Assembly: GCA_036677085.1 (NCBI GenBank)
Contig: JAKFFI010000004.1
Location: 235,100 to 299,099, forward strand
Reading direction: 5' to 3'
DNA length: 64,000 bases
From: JAGPUQ01 sp036677085
Lineage (GTDB): Bacteria; Pseudomonadota; Gammaproteobacteria; Pseudomonadales; Porticoccaceae
The position numbers and the translations under genes are program-made. Positions 17,560 through 27,105 of this stretch are shown piece by piece (the first letter of the stretch is position 1; every line of letters starts with the position of its first letter). Under the pieces are notes generated by a model, which saw only the letters and a list, made by a program, of their open reading frames with translations, was not told where the DNA came from and ran no database searches.

Positions 17560-18333
17560 TCAGCGGCGCCACCGCCGCCACAGCCAGAGTCCCGCCAGCG
17601 TCAACGCAAAGCCCCCGGTCGCCGCCAGCATCACTTGCGTGGGATTGCGGTAGTGGTCGATGCGAAAGCGCGCGGTGAGGCCGGGAATGCTGCTGAGGTC
17701 GCCGTCGCCGCGCCCCGCCCTGAGTTGCCCCTTCATGCCCTGCTCCATGTGCTGGGCGATGTCGCAGTGGACCAAGTAGGTGCGGTTGGTGCTCGGCACA
17801 ATCAGCGTGCCTACCTTGGTGGCGCCCCCGGCGGCCTCAATGTGGAACATGCCCTGCGGATACATATCGCGGGGCAGTTTGTGGATCATGAACTGGTGCC
17901 GGACGGCATCTTCGTTGATGAACGTAAAAGTGATGCGGCTGCACGGCTCCACTTCGAAGGCGTGCTGACTCATGCCGAAGGTATTGCCGGAAAAGGGTGC
18001 CGCGTAACGGGTCCCCGCGCGCACGGTGAATTCGTAGTCGCGCCGGATCTCCGGACAGCCCGGGGGCAGGCGGTCGCGGTTGGTGTTCATCACCATGCCG
18101 CCGGCGTCAAATTCCATTTCGTGTCCGTCATGTCCGCCGTGTCCGGAGTGGTCCATCCCCTGCATCTGCGAATGATCCATTTGCGAATGATCCATTTGCG
18201 AATGATCCATTTGCGAATGGTCCATTTGTGAATGGTCCGGGGTCGCCGCCACTTCCGGCGCGGGCGTCACCGGCTCGGCCGCCACGACCGAACCACTCAA
18301 GAACACCAGGGCAGCGGCAAGCAACCGGCTCAT
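17560..18333 (-). CDS. cupredoxin-like copper protein with Asp-His-Ser-Gln-Met repeats
   Basis: A 257-residue secreted or membrane-anchored protein. It has a signal peptide (MSRLLAAALVFLSGSVVAAE), then five tandem DHSQM repeats and a further His/Met-rich stretch, then a cupredoxin-like domain. In that domain HQFMIHK and the late block HCDIAQHMEQGM look like type 1 copper ligands (His, Cys, His, Met). A C-terminal transmembrane helix with a WRRWRR cytoplasmic end closes the protein. ATG 18333 overlaps the multicopper oxidase stop by 4 bp, so the two form an operon. It is probably an electron-transfer or copper-delivery partner of the oxidase. Confidence 0.82.
   Translation of the reverse strand: MSRLLAAALVFLSGSVVAAEPVTPAPEVAATPDHSQMDHSQMDHSQMDHSQMDHSQMQGMDHSGHGGHDGHEMEFDAGGMVMNTNRDRLPPGCPEIRRDYEFTVRAGTRYAAPFSGNTFGMSQHAFEVEPCSRITFTFINEDAVRHQFMIHKLPRDMYPQGMFHIEAAGGATKVGTLIVPSTNRTYLVHCDIAQHMEQGMKGQLRAGRGDGDLSSIPGLTARFRIDHYRNPTQVMLAATGGFALTLAGLWLWRRWRR
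18164..18239 (-). repeat. 15-bp tandem repeats encoding DHSQM
   Basis: Five near-identical 15-bp units (core GCGAATGATCCATTT on the plus strand, later units with G for A) encode repeated DHSQM pentapeptides. Near identity at DNA level suggests recent expansion and likely copy-number variation. Confidence 0.85.
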
Positions 18334-20087
18334 GGCGCGCGTCTCCGCCGTGGCCACAGCGCCCGCAACTGATACAACAGCCCGGCAAGCGCGGCGCCAA
18401 AGATCAGTGCCTGCACCAGCGGTCGCAGCGGCGCGGCGGGCTCGCCGAACAGCCCGCCGGGATCGTAGTCGAACCACACCGGGACCTCCCTGCGGTAGTA
18501 GGCCTCCGAGAAGAATTTCTGCCAGTCACTCCCTTCCACGCGCGGAAAACCGTTTGGCAGCAAGTGGGATTCGAAGGCGATGACACCGATACTGCCGCCG
18601 GGGTAAATGCCATCCGTGGTCTGCGCGGCCTCGTGGTGATCGTGCATCAGCCAGATGCCTTCCCCATAGTTGTGCAGGCCATCGTCGGTGGTGTTCAGCT
18701 CCACATCCAGGCGCTGCGCCGGCGCCATATCCACCACGTCGCGCATGTATTGCGCCTGCGGATTGAGCGGAATACCGTCGAGGTGCGTGACGGTGAGGCG
18801 ATTGCCGTGGGTATGAACGGCGACACTGGTGGAACCGCCGTTCAGCATCCGCAGCTTGACCTTCTCATCGGGCTTCACCACCACCAGGGATTCCTGCAGG
18901 GTGTAGGGAAACGAACGGCCGTTGAGCAGAAAGTAATTGGGGCTGTCCTGGGTGATATTCCAGTCGCGGTGCTGCGCCAGTTGCCGCAGACGGGTGTCGA
19001 CGTAATCCTGCACCGTGCGCGACAGGTTCTTGAACAGATCGAAGTAATGCAGATCGTATTCACGGTCATAGCGCTCCCGCACCGCGACCGACGTACTGCG
19101 CACCTGGCCGGCGCCGATGTTGAGCGTCTGTACGGGATTGTTCGGCCGCGCTTCCTCCACCACGAACAGGCCCTGCATGCCCATCAGGATGTGGACATTG
19201 GCCTGCACATGGCAGTGGTAGAAAAAGCTGCCCGCCACCCGTGGCGCGAACCGATAGACCTGCGCGTTACCCGGCAGCGCCGGCATTTCGCTGGTTTCCG
19301 CCACTCCGTCCGTACCCGTGCCCGTACCGGCACCCATAGCCGCGTGGTCGCCGTGCGCCGACGCCTCGTCGTGCGGCATGCCGTGATCCGCCGAAAACGG
19401 ATGATCGATGCCGTGCAGGTGGATGGTGTGGGGCAGGTAATGATTGTTTTCCAGGATCAGGGTCACCTGGTCGCCCTGCTCCACCCGGATCACCGGCGCC
19501 GGCGCCCGCAACAGCGGATTGGCCTTGCGGGATTCGAAGTTTTCGGTCGACATGCCGAATGACTTGGGCGCGAATACCCACATCCCGGGCTGAATGCCGG
19601 GCGCAATATCGAAGGTGGTGATGGGCACCGGCAGATCCGGCGAGCCGCCGTTGAGTTCGACGACCTCCAGCCGGATGGTCACCTCATCGGGATCGCCATC
19701 GCCGTCCAGGTCCCGACCCATCACGATGGCATCCGGCGTCAGCCCGGACTTGAGCAATGTGTCCTCGCTGACGTGGTTGGTACCTTTCACCGCCGCCGCG
19801 ATCAGATGGGGATTGTCCGCCACGCAGCCCGCCGCCGCCGCGATCTGCACCCCCTCGATATCCTGCGCCCTGCGCCAGTCATTGAAATCCGGCGCGCAGA
19901 TCTCCTGTGCGTCGGGCTGTTCATAGCGCCGGGATTCCGGCAGCGCCCGATAGGCGCCGGCACCGAACCAGCCGAACAGGTTCGCGCGCCATTCGTGCGG
20001 TACCCACTGCTGGGGCGCGGTCACAAAGGCAGCAACCAGCAGCAGGAGCGTGACGGCGATCCAGCGCACCGATCTCGGTAGTTTCAT
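18330..20087 (-). CDS. multicopper oxidase family protein
   Basis: A 585-residue exported multicopper oxidase with an N-terminal membrane or signal segment (residues 8-25) and a C-terminal hydrophobic helix (about 553-573). Copper-site motifs are HTIHLHG, a type-1-like HCHVQANVHILMGM in the first cupredoxin half, and VHTHGN plus MHDHHEA in the second half. The HCH-type motif near the middle rather than at the C-terminus differs from laccase/CueO order and is closer to nitrite-reductase-like arrangements. A His/Met-rich insert lies between the first motifs. Substrate (Cu(I), Mn(II) or organic) cannot be told. First gene of a two-gene operon. Confidence 0.87.
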   Translation of the reverse strand: MKLPRSVRWIAVTLLLLVAAFVTAPQQWVPHEWRANLFGWFGAGAYRALPESRRYEQPDAQEICAPDFNDWRRAQDIEGVQIAAAAGCVADNPHLIAAAVKGTNHVSEDTLLKSGLTPDAIVMGRDLDGDGDPDEVTIRLEVVELNGGSPDLPVPITTFDIAPGIQPGMWVFAPKSFGMSTENFESRKANPLLRAPAPVIRVEQGDQVTLILENNHYLPHTIHLHGIDHPFSADHGMPHDEASAHGDHAAMGAGTGTGTDGVAETSEMPALPGNAQVYRFAPRVAGSFFYHCHVQANVHILMGMQGLFVVEEARPNNPVQTLNIGAGQVRSTSVAVRERYDREYDLHYFDLFKNLSRTVQDYVDTRLRQLAQHRDWNITQDSPNYFLLNGRSFPYTLQESLVVVKPDEKVKLRMLNGGSTSVAVHTHGNRLTVTHLDGIPLNPQAQYMRDVVDMAPAQRLDVELNTTDDGLHNYGEGIWLMHDHHEAAQTTDGIYPGGSIGVIAFESHLLPNGFPRVEGSDWQKFFSEAYYRREVPVWFDYDPGGLFGEPAAPLRPLVQALIFGAALAGLLYQLRALWPRRRRAP

Positions 20088-20267
20088 TCATCCCCCGGGC
20101 AGGTGACTTGCGCGGCCGCGACAAGCGGCGGAGATTTTACCGGAAGTGTCAGAGCGGGCTGGCCCGCAGTCCTTATTTCCCGGGCCTGTCGAGAGGATTG
20201 TCGGAAAGACCCGCTGCAACTGGGTTTGCGCCCGAACAACTTGGCCCAAGACCTCTGTGGGTACGCC

Positions 20268-22622
20268 CTACTCCGCCGCCACCGCCACCATCCGCGCCGG
20301 TGCATCGGCGTAGAGCGTGGTGCGCTGGCGCGGAACACGGCCCAGTTCGCGGATCAGGCGCTCCATGCTGGCGGCGGTCATCTCCTGGCCATGCTTGGCG
20401 CCGGCAGCGCGGGAAATGCTCTCGTTCATCAGGGTGCCGCCCAGATCGTTGGCGCCCGCCTGCAAGCAGGCCTTGGCACCTTCGATGCCCATCTTGACCC
20501 AGGAGGTCTGGATGTTGGTGATCACGGGATGCAACACCAAGCGCGCCACTGCGTGCATCAGCACTGCCTCGCGCAAGGTGGGACCGCGACGGGCGCCGCC
20601 GCGCCGGTAGACCGGGGCTTCCATGTGCACGAACGGCAGCGGCACGAATTCGGTGAAGCCGCCGGTGCGCGTCTGCAGATCGCGGATGCGGAGCAGGTGC
20701 CGCGCCCAGTGCTCGGGCCGGTCGAGATGACCGAACATGATGGTGGCCGTGGACCGCAACCCGAGCCCGTGGGCGGTTTCCATCACTTCCAGCCATTCGC
20801 GGGTATTCACCTTGTCCGGACAGATGATGGCGCGCACTTCGTCGTCGAGAATTTCCGCCGCGGTACCCGGCAGGGTCGCGAGTCCAGCCTCCTTGAGGCG
20901 CGCCAGATAATCCGCGAGCGACAGCCCCAGGGTGCGGGCGCCCTGGGTCACTTCCAGCGGCGAGAAGGCGTGGATGTGCATTTCGGGCACCGCCGCTTTC
21001 ACGGCGCGACAGATATCGAGATAGGTCTCGCCCGTGTAATCGGGATGGATGCCGCCCTGCATGCAGACTTCGGTGGCGCCGCGCGCCCAGGCTTCGCGGG
21101 TGCGGCTGGCGATCTCGTCGAGTTCAAGCACATAGGGTTTGCCGCGCAGATCCTCGTGGATCTTGCCCTTCGAGAAGGCACAGAACGTACAGGCGTGCAG
21201 GCAGATGTTGGTGTAGTTGATGTTGCGGTTGACGGCGTAGGTCAGGGTGTCGCCGCACTGCTCCCGGCGCAGCCGGTCGGCGGCGTCGCACAGGGCGCTG
21301 AACTCGGCGCCCCGGGCACGGAACAGGCGCGCTATTTGGCTTTCATCCAGGCGCTCGCCGCGCAGTGCGCGGGCGATGATGGCGGTCAGCTCGCGGGTGG
21401 GCGGCGGCGGCGCGGTCTGCCAACCTTCACGCACCGTGTCGAACGTCGGGGACTCGCCCATCCCCGGACTCCAGGCATCGCGGCGCGCGAGACCGTCGCT
21501 GTCCATGGCGCGGCGCACCGCGGTGGCCATGACCGGCGCCTGCCAGGCCGCGAGGTCGCGCGTATAGGCCGGATAGAGCGGCAGCCGCTCGACCAGCAGC
21601 TTGCCGGCGGCGGCGGTCTGGCGCGCGAGGTCTTCCAGGTGCGGCCAGGGCTTTTCGGGATTGACGAAGTCGGGTGTGACCGGCGATACCCCGCCCCAGT
21701 CGTTGATGCCGGCGCCGATCAGTTGCGCCAGCGAACCGTCGTTGAGATTGGGCGGCGTCTGGAGGTTCATCTCCGGCCCGAAAATCAGCCGCGCGGTGGC
21801 GATGGTCCAGAGTAATTCTTCGAGCGGCGCATCGGGCGCGCTGGCCATGCGGGTGCCCGGCTTGGCGCGAAAATTCTGGATGATGATTTCCTGCACATGG
21901 CCATGGCGCTCATGCAGATCGCGCAGCGCAAACAGGGAATCGATGCGCTCGGCGCGGGTCTCGCCGATGCCGATCAGGATGCCGCTGGTAAACGGAATCG
22001 CCAGCTCACCGGCGGCGGCGATGCAGTCGAGGCGCAGCTCGGGCACCTTGTCCGGCGAGCCGTGGTGGGGGCCGCCCTTTTCGCCCAGACGCGCGGCGCT
22101 GCTCTCCAGCATTATGCCCTGGGACACCGACACCGCGCGCCCGGCGGCGAGTTCTTCCCGCGTCATCACGCCCGGATTGAGATGGGGCAGCAGGCCCGTT
22201 TCCTCGAACACCCGCCGCGCCATGGCCACCAGATATTCGAGCGTGGTCGCATGACCCAGTTCGGCCAGTGCGCGGCGCGCGACTTCGTAGCGCAGCTCCG
22301 GCTTGTCGCCCAGGGTGAACAGCGCCTCGTGGCAGCCCGCAGCGGCGCCCCGGCGCGCGATATCCAGTACTTCGTCGGGCGTCATGAAGGGCTTTGCGAC
22401 CCGGCTCGGCGTGGTCGCAAAGGTACAGTAATGGCACACGTCACGGCACAGATGCGTGAGGGGGATGAACACCTTGCGCGAGTACGACAGCAGCGGGCCG
22501 TGGCCGCGATCCCGCAATGCCGCCGCCTGCACCAGCAGTTCATCGAGGGAACTGCGTGCCAGCAGCGCATCGATCTCGGTGCGGGACGGCGCCGGGTAGT
22601 CGGGTCTGAAGCGGCTGTTCAT
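20268..22622 (-). CDS. fbiC: FO synthase (fused CofG-CofH radical SAM enzyme)
   Basis: A 784-residue double radical-SAM protein making 7,8-didemethyl-8-hydroxy-5-deazariboflavin, the F420 chromophore, from tyrosine and a flavin precursor. The CofG half has CRDVCHYC (C59, C63, C66) and the CofH half has CLHACTFC near residue 477, both CX3CX2C cluster motifs. The fusion is the actinobacterial/bacterial FbiC form; archaea use two genes. ATG 22622 overlaps the cofC stop by 4 bp, and upstream in-frame sequence belongs to cofC in another frame. It is the last gene of the F420 operon. Confidence 0.95.
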   Translation of the reverse strand: MNSRFRPDYPAPSRTEIDALLARSSLDELLVQAAALRDRGHGPLLSYSRKVFIPLTHLCRDVCHYCTFATTPSRVAKPFMTPDEVLDIARRGAAAGCHEALFTLGDKPELRYEVARRALAELGHATTLEYLVAMARRVFEETGLLPHLNPGVMTREELAAGRAVSVSQGIMLESSAARLGEKGGPHHGSPDKVPELRLDCIAAAGELAIPFTSGILIGIGETRAERIDSLFALRDLHERHGHVQEIIIQNFRAKPGTRMASAPDAPLEELLWTIATARLIFGPEMNLQTPPNLNDGSLAQLIGAGINDWGGVSPVTPDFVNPEKPWPHLEDLARQTAAAGKLLVERLPLYPAYTRDLAAWQAPVMATAVRRAMDSDGLARRDAWSPGMGESPTFDTVREGWQTAPPPPTRELTAIIARALRGERLDESQIARLFRARGAEFSALCDAADRLRREQCGDTLTYAVNRNINYTNICLHACTFCAFSKGKIHEDLRGKPYVLELDEIASRTREAWARGATEVCMQGGIHPDYTGETYLDICRAVKAAVPEMHIHAFSPLEVTQGARTLGLSLADYLARLKEAGLATLPGTAAEILDDEVRAIICPDKVNTREWLEVMETAHGLGLRSTATIMFGHLDRPEHWARHLLRIRDLQTRTGGFTEFVPLPFVHMEAPVYRRGGARRGPTLREAVLMHAVARLVLHPVITNIQTSWVKMGIEGAKACLQAGANDLGGTLMNESISRAAGAKHGQEMTAASMERLIRELGRVPRQRTTLYADAPARMVAVAAE

Positions 22623-23326
22623 GAGGCGTGTCTCGCAAGCGTGACGGGCGATTCGCAAGCGCCCTGGCGTAGGCGCACCCAGGCATCGATCCGCGCCCAG
22701 GCATCGATCCGATGGAGAAATTCGCGGGTCCGGGTCGCGCCGGTCTGGAATTCCAGACGCGCGAGATCCTCGGGACGGTCGATATCCAGTGCGGCCTGCG
22801 GCAGATCCAGCAGCACGGGCGCGACCCCCAGCTCCTGCGCCGCGCGGCAGTAGCCGGCGCAACTGCCGGTACCGAATGCGGGGGGCAACAGATCCGGCGG
22901 CGACAGCAGCAGTGCATTGGTGCCACCGTCGGCACTCGCCGCCACCAGGGTCAGCGCCGGCGCGGCGCGCTGCGCGGCGCGGAGCTGCTCCAGCGTTGCG
23001 GTATCGAACAGAGGCACATCGGCGGGCAGCACCAACAGCGTACCGACACCCTCGCCCGCCAGCGTGGCGATGGCGTCGTGCAGCGCCGCGTTGAGTCCGG
23101 ATCCGGACTCGGGCAGCACCCGCAGTCCGTGCTCGGCGCCAATCCGCGCGACGGCGGGATCGGCGGTCACCAGTGCAATACCGGCGATTCCCGGGGCGGC
23201 AGCGAGCGCCGCCAGCACGTCATCCAGCATATGGCGCACCAGGGCCTCACGCTCAGCGGGCGACAGCACAGCGGCCAGGCGCGTTTTGGCCCGCGCCAGC
23301 GGTTTGACCGGAATCAGCACCCACAT
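22619..23326 (-). CDS. cofC: 2-phospholactate (or 3-phosphoglycerate) guanylyltransferase
   Basis: A 235-residue CofC/FbiD nucleotidyltransferase that activates the phospho-acid used to build F420. It begins MWVLIPVKPLARAKTRLA, the typical GTP-binding loop, and contains VLPADVPLF and SADGGTNAL motifs. The family uses 2-phospholactate, phosphoenolpyruvate or 3-phosphoglycerate depending on lineage; the sequence alone does not decide. The C-terminal tail has a short duplication (RIDAWA RIDAWV) from an 18-bp tandem repeat at about 22676-22711. It overlaps fbiC by 4 bp. Confidence 0.92.
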   Translation of the reverse strand: MWVLIPVKPLARAKTRLAAVLSPAEREALVRHMLDDVLAALAAAPGIAGIALVTADPAVARIGAEHGLRVLPESGSGLNAALHDAIATLAGEGVGTLLVLPADVPLFDTATLEQLRAAQRAAPALTLVAASADGGTNALLLSPPDLLPPAFGTGSCAGYCRAAQELGVAPVLLDLPQAALDIDRPEDLARLEFQTGATRTREFLHRIDAWARIDAWVRLRQGACESPVTLARHAS

Positions 23327-23426
23327 CGCGCTCCCCTACCCCCCTTGATGCTCACTACCCCGGCACTCGATCTTTGTCGCTGGCGTTGCACCCGACACGA
23401 AATCGCGGTGCTCGATCCGGCTCTTC

Positions 23427-24407
23427 TTATGTTGTTCTGGTCGCGGTGATCGTCGCCGCAATGGCCAACACTTCCCGGGCCAGTGCGATCTTACCCGCTT
23501 CATCGTGCATGACGGTATCCGCGAGTGCGACTTGCGGCGACAGCGCGGCGAGGGCATCGCATTCGCCCCCATCGCTGCGGTCCAGGATCAGGCAATCGAG
23601 AAAATCCCCGTAATGCTCGGCGATGGTTCGGGACGACACCGCGAGCCCCAGCTCCGCCATGATCTTGGCCGTCGGTCCCTTGATGGCCCGTCCGCCCACT
23701 ATAGGGGAAACCGCCAGCACGGGCACCGGCGCGGCGCGCAGCAGCTCCCGCACGCCCGGCAGCGCGAGCAGCGGATCGACGCTGAGCCAGGGATTCGACG
23801 GGCAGATGACGATGGCGGCCAACGCCGGATCGGCCAGCGCCGTCAGCAGGCGTGGTTGCGGCTGGACCGTATCCGCACCCTGATAGCGCAGGCTGCGCAC
23901 CGCCGGCTGGCAGCGCTCGCGCACAAAATAATACTGAAACGACAGGGTTCCGGCGTCCGTGTCCACCAGTGTCGGCACCGGAGTGTCCGCCATGGGGACG
24001 ATGATCGCCGCGATGCCGAGGCGACGGGTGATCGCAGTAGTCACTTCGGTCAGGGATTCCCCCGCCGCAAGCCGCCGCGTGCGTTCGACATGGAGCGCGA
24101 GATCGCGGTCGCCCAGAAAAAACCAATCTTCGCCGCCCAGTTGCGCCAGCGCCGCCATGAAATGGCCCGTCTCGTCGGCGCGGCCCCAGCCGGTCGCCGG
24201 ATTGACGCAGCCAGCCAGCGTGTAGGTGACCGTATCGAGGTCGGGGCAGATGCGCAGCCCCAGATGGGTGAAGTCATCGCCGGTGTTCACCGCGACCGTC
24301 AGGTTTTCTCCCAGCAGCCGGTAGAGCCCGAGCGCGAGCTTGGCGCCACCGACGCCGCCGCACAGTGCCAGCACGCGCGGCGCAGGCGTCATTGCAGTGA
24401 TAGTCAC
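23427..24407 (-). CDS. cofD: 2-phospho-L-lactate transferase (F420-0 synthesis)
   Basis: A 326-residue CofD/FbiA enzyme that transfers the activated phospho-acid to FO, forming (dehydro-)F420-0. The diagnostic N-terminus LALCGGVGGAKLALGL, NTGDDFTHLGL and the loop CPSNPWLSVDPLLALPG are intact. Length is typical. Its start overlaps the cofE stop by 4 bp. A 100-bp gap with no obvious gene separates it from cofC. Confidence 0.95.
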   Translation of the reverse strand: MTITAMTPAPRVLALCGGVGGAKLALGLYRLLGENLTVAVNTGDDFTHLGLRICPDLDTVTYTLAGCVNPATGWGRADETGHFMAALAQLGGEDWFFLGDRDLALHVERTRRLAAGESLTEVTTAITRRLGIAAIIVPMADTPVPTLVDTDAGTLSFQYYFVRERCQPAVRSLRYQGADTVQPQPRLLTALADPALAAIVICPSNPWLSVDPLLALPGVRELLRAAPVPVLAVSPIVGGRAIKGPTAKIMAELGLAVSSRTIAEHYGDFLDCLILDRSDGGECDALAALSPQVALADTVMHDEAGKIALAREVLAIAATITATRTT

Positions 24408-25168
24408 CGGAACAGATCCCGCTCGCGCGGCCGCAGCAGGGCGCGCACATTGCTGTCGGGCACCCCGGGCGGCCGGGAAAAACCTCGCACCAGCACCACC
24501 GGATGGCCTTCGTCCGCCTCGCCCTGCACCAGAGAAGCGGCCGCCGCGATCTGATCCGCCAGCGCCACCTCGGTGACCTGCAACACGCGGCCGAACAGAT
24601 CGCGCTCGCCGCGGCGGTCGTACAACGCCGGAAAACCCGCGCTGCCGAGTGCGATCCCCACGGTGCCGTTACGCCAGGCGCGCCCGACGCTGTCGTTGAT
24701 CACCACGCCCACGGTCACGCCGGTGCGCGCCTTCAGCGCCGCCGCCAGGGTCGCCGCGGTGCCGTCCGGATCGATCGGCAGTAACAGCACCCGCTCGACG
24801 CGCTCGCCCGCATGTTCGATGTTGGAGGCGTCCACGCCGGCGTTGGCCATCACGAAACCCAGCCGGTGCTCGACGATGATCACGCCCGGCACCTGACGCA
24901 ATACCGCGCGGGATTCGCCGAGGATGACTTCGATGAGGCGTGGATCCTTCTCCACCGCGCGGGCGATTTCCAACGCGCGCGCCGACGGCGTGATGCCGGC
25001 GAGTTCCACATAGCGGTTCTCGGCCTTGGAGACGATCTTCTGGGCGAGCACGAGGATATCGCCGGCCTGCACCGCGGTATCCGCGCGCGCCAGTCCGTCC
25101 AGCACCAGCGCCGCCAGATCGGCGCCGGGCGCGACCCGGGGAATGCCCGGCAGCGCGATCAGTTGCAC
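24404..25168 (-). CDS. cofE: coenzyme F420-0:L-glutamate ligase, single-domain form
   Basis: A 254-residue CofE ligase that adds glutamates to F420-0 with GTP. Motifs include ALPGIPRVAPGADLA, VLAQKIVSKAENR and INDSVGRAWRNGTVGIALG. GTG 25168 is preferred because it gives the family N-terminus; ATG 25243 would overlap the upstream gene and add unrelated residues. It lacks the C-terminal nitroreductase-like domain found in mycobacterial FbiB (about 450 residues). The final reduction of dehydro-F420-0 must therefore be done by another protein, or be unnecessary if the 3-phosphoglycerate route is used. Confidence 0.9.
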   Translation of the reverse strand: MQLIALPGIPRVAPGADLAALVLDGLARADTAVQAGDILVLAQKIVSKAENRYVELAGITPSARALEIARAVEKDPRLIEVILGESRAVLRQVPGVIIVEHRLGFVMANAGVDASNIEHAGERVERVLLLPIDPDGTAATLAAALKARTGVTVGVVINDSVGRAWRNGTVGIALGSAGFPALYDRRGERDLFGRVLQVTEVALADQIAAAASLVQGEADEGHPVVLVRGFSRPPGVPDSNVRALLRPRERDLFR

Positions 25169-25205
25169 GACAAAAACCGCGCCGTGCGACGGACGACAGC
25201 CAAGG

Positions 25206-25877
25206 TCAGGCCTCGGGGGTGCCCGTGATGCGGAAGCCCGCACCCGGAATCCTGTAGCGGCGGTTCAGCGTAATCAGCACCGAGGTGAGCGCCTCGGCCA
25301 CCACCGAGTTGGCGATGGGCCCGGCGTGCCAGCCTTTCATGCCGGCGGCCGCGACCAGTTCCAGCACCGCCGTGCAGGCCTCGGCATCGTTGCCGCACAC
25401 CAGCACATCGCAGTCGGGATCGTGGTCGGAATCCTCGAGATGGGCCGCGGCCACGTTCTGGAACGCCGACACCACCCGCACGCCCTCGCCCAGAATCGCC
25501 TGCGCGATCTGGCCGGCGCTGCCGCCCGCGGGCAACTGCACGGTGCCGACCCTGGGTGGCACCAGCGGGACGGTGACATCGACCAGAATCTTGCCCTGCA
25601 CCGCGGCCTTGATGGCCTCAAGCGTCGGCGCCTGATTGGCGAAGGGCACCGTGAGCACCACGATGTCGCCAGCCCGCGCCGCCGCCTCGTTGTCCAGGCC
25701 GCGCACCTTGCCTGTAACTCCCTTCGCCGCCAGCTCCGTCGCGGCCTGCTCGGCTTTGTCGGCGCTGCGCGAGCCGATGATGATGGGGTAGCCGGCGCGC
25801 GCCCAGCGAAAGGCTAGGCCGCCGCCGAGATCGCCACTGCCACCGAGAATCGCCAGAGTCGGCTTGGAGTCGCTCAT
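25206..25877 (-). CDS. npdG: NADPH-dependent F420 reductase
   Basis: A 223-residue Rossmann protein of the F420H2:NADP+ oxidoreductase (Fno/NpdG) family. It has the dinucleotide motif ILGGSGDLGGGLA at the N-terminus, IIGSRSADKAE (NADP phosphate recognition), and VLTVPFANQ. It exchanges hydride between NADPH and F420, recharging the cofactor for the LLM oxidoreductases nearby. First gene of the F420 operon, 37 bp before cofE. Confidence 0.9.
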   Translation of the reverse strand: MSDSKPTLAILGGSGDLGGGLAFRWARAGYPIIIGSRSADKAEQAATELAAKGVTGKVRGLDNEAAARAGDIVVLTVPFANQAPTLEAIKAAVQGKILVDVTVPLVPPRVGTVQLPAGGSAGQIAQAILGEGVRVVSAFQNVAAAHLEDSDHDPDCDVLVCGNDAEACTAVLELVAAAGMKGWHAGPIANSVVAEALTSVLITLNRRYRIPGAGFRITGTPEA

Positions 25878-25967
25878 GCCAGATGTCCTGTACGGGTGGG
25901 TGATGGATTGGGTGGTTGATTGAAAGCTGGCCCGACCGGGACGCTGCCGGCCGGGCGGATCAGTGGA

Positions 25968-26999
25968 TCAGCCTTTGAGCCGGGGCATCACCGCGCGGGC
26001 GAACAATTCCATGCTGTTGCGGGTGCATTCGGGGTCCATGCCCGGCAGCGCCATCATCAACACCAGATGGGTTGCCGGCGTCACCTCCAAAAACGCGCGG
26101 AGTCCCTGATACACCTGCTCGGGGTCGCCAATCATAGCAGGGCGGCCCATCACCTCGGCAACGCGCCCGGCCATGAACTCCTCCGCCGGCGGCACCGCCA
26201 TGGTGGCCAGGGCGTCGCCGCTCTCATCGCCGGACTCTTCCGCCCAGGCCTGATACTCGCGGATCACATGATGGATCGCGCGGCCGCTCTCCCGCCACGC
26301 CTGCGCCGCCGTCGCCGCCACATAGACCACCGCGAGCTGACCGATATGGTGGTCTTCGGCACGGCGGCCATGGGCTGCGAGCGCGGCCAGATAGCGTTCG
26401 CGGTGACCGGGAGCGCCGATGGAGGCGAGATGGCAGCCGAGCTGCGCGGCACGCTCCAGCGCCCGGTCGCCGCGCGCACCGACCCAGATCGGCAGTTGGC
26501 GCTGGGCCGGCGGCGGCGTGATGCGGACGTCTTCGAACTGGTTGAACCGCCCGTCGAGGGACACCGTTTCGCCCGCCAGCAGGCGCTGGATCACCGGCAG
26601 GGCTTCCTGAAAGCGGGCCGCGCGTTCGGATCTGGAGATACCCATGCCGGTGAACTCCCCAGGCCGGTAGCCGAGGCCGACACCCAGATCGAAGCGTCCG
26701 CCGGAAATCACATCGACTGTCGCCGCATCCTCGGCGACCCGCACCGGATTGTGCAGCGGCAGCAGCATCACATAGGTGCCGATGCGGATGCTGCGCGTCA
26801 GCGCCGCCACCGCAGCCGCGATGGGCAGCAGCGACGGTGAATAGCCGTCGTCCACAAAGTGGTGCTCGCTGAGCCAGACGTGGTCATAACCCAGTTCTTC
26901 CGCGGCGACGGTCAGGTCCAGCTCGTCGGCGTAGGTCGTGGTCCAGGGCACCCGGTTGAACGCCGGATTGCGAAACGAAAACAGGATACCGATATCCAT
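25968..26999 (-). CDS. LLM class flavin/F420-dependent oxidoreductase
   Basis: A 343-residue luciferase-like TIM-barrel enzyme. Features are AAEELGYDHVWLSEHHF, the ATVDVISGGRFDLGVGLGYRPGEF region split over two blocks, and LPIWVGA. The luciferase-like family uses FMN or F420; context beside F420 biosynthesis favours F420 but is not proof. ATG 26999 follows AGAGGGGCAGG. It is divergent from another LLM gene across a 106-bp intergenic region that must hold both promoters. Substrate unknown. Confidence 0.87.
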   Translation of the reverse strand: MDIGILFSFRNPAFNRVPWTTTYADELDLTVAAEELGYDHVWLSEHHFVDDGYSPSLLPIAAAVAALTRSIRIGTYVMLLPLHNPVRVAEDAATVDVISGGRFDLGVGLGYRPGEFTGMGISRSERAARFQEALPVIQRLLAGETVSLDGRFNQFEDVRITPPPAQRQLPIWVGARGDRALERAAQLGCHLASIGAPGHRERYLAALAAHGRRAEDHHIGQLAVVYVAATAAQAWRESGRAIHHVIREYQAWAEESGDESGDALATMAVPPAEEFMAGRVAEVMGRPAMIGDPEQVYQGLRAFLEVTPATHLVLMMALPGMDPECTRNSMELFARAVMPRLKG

Positions 27000-27105
27000 T
27001 GCCTGCCCCTCTTATGGTTTTCTGTGGCTGTGGTGTGTCTGCTATGGTAGCGCCAAACGCCGGCCGCGGGCCGCAACCACAGCCAAATGACAGGGGGGAT
27101 CGACC

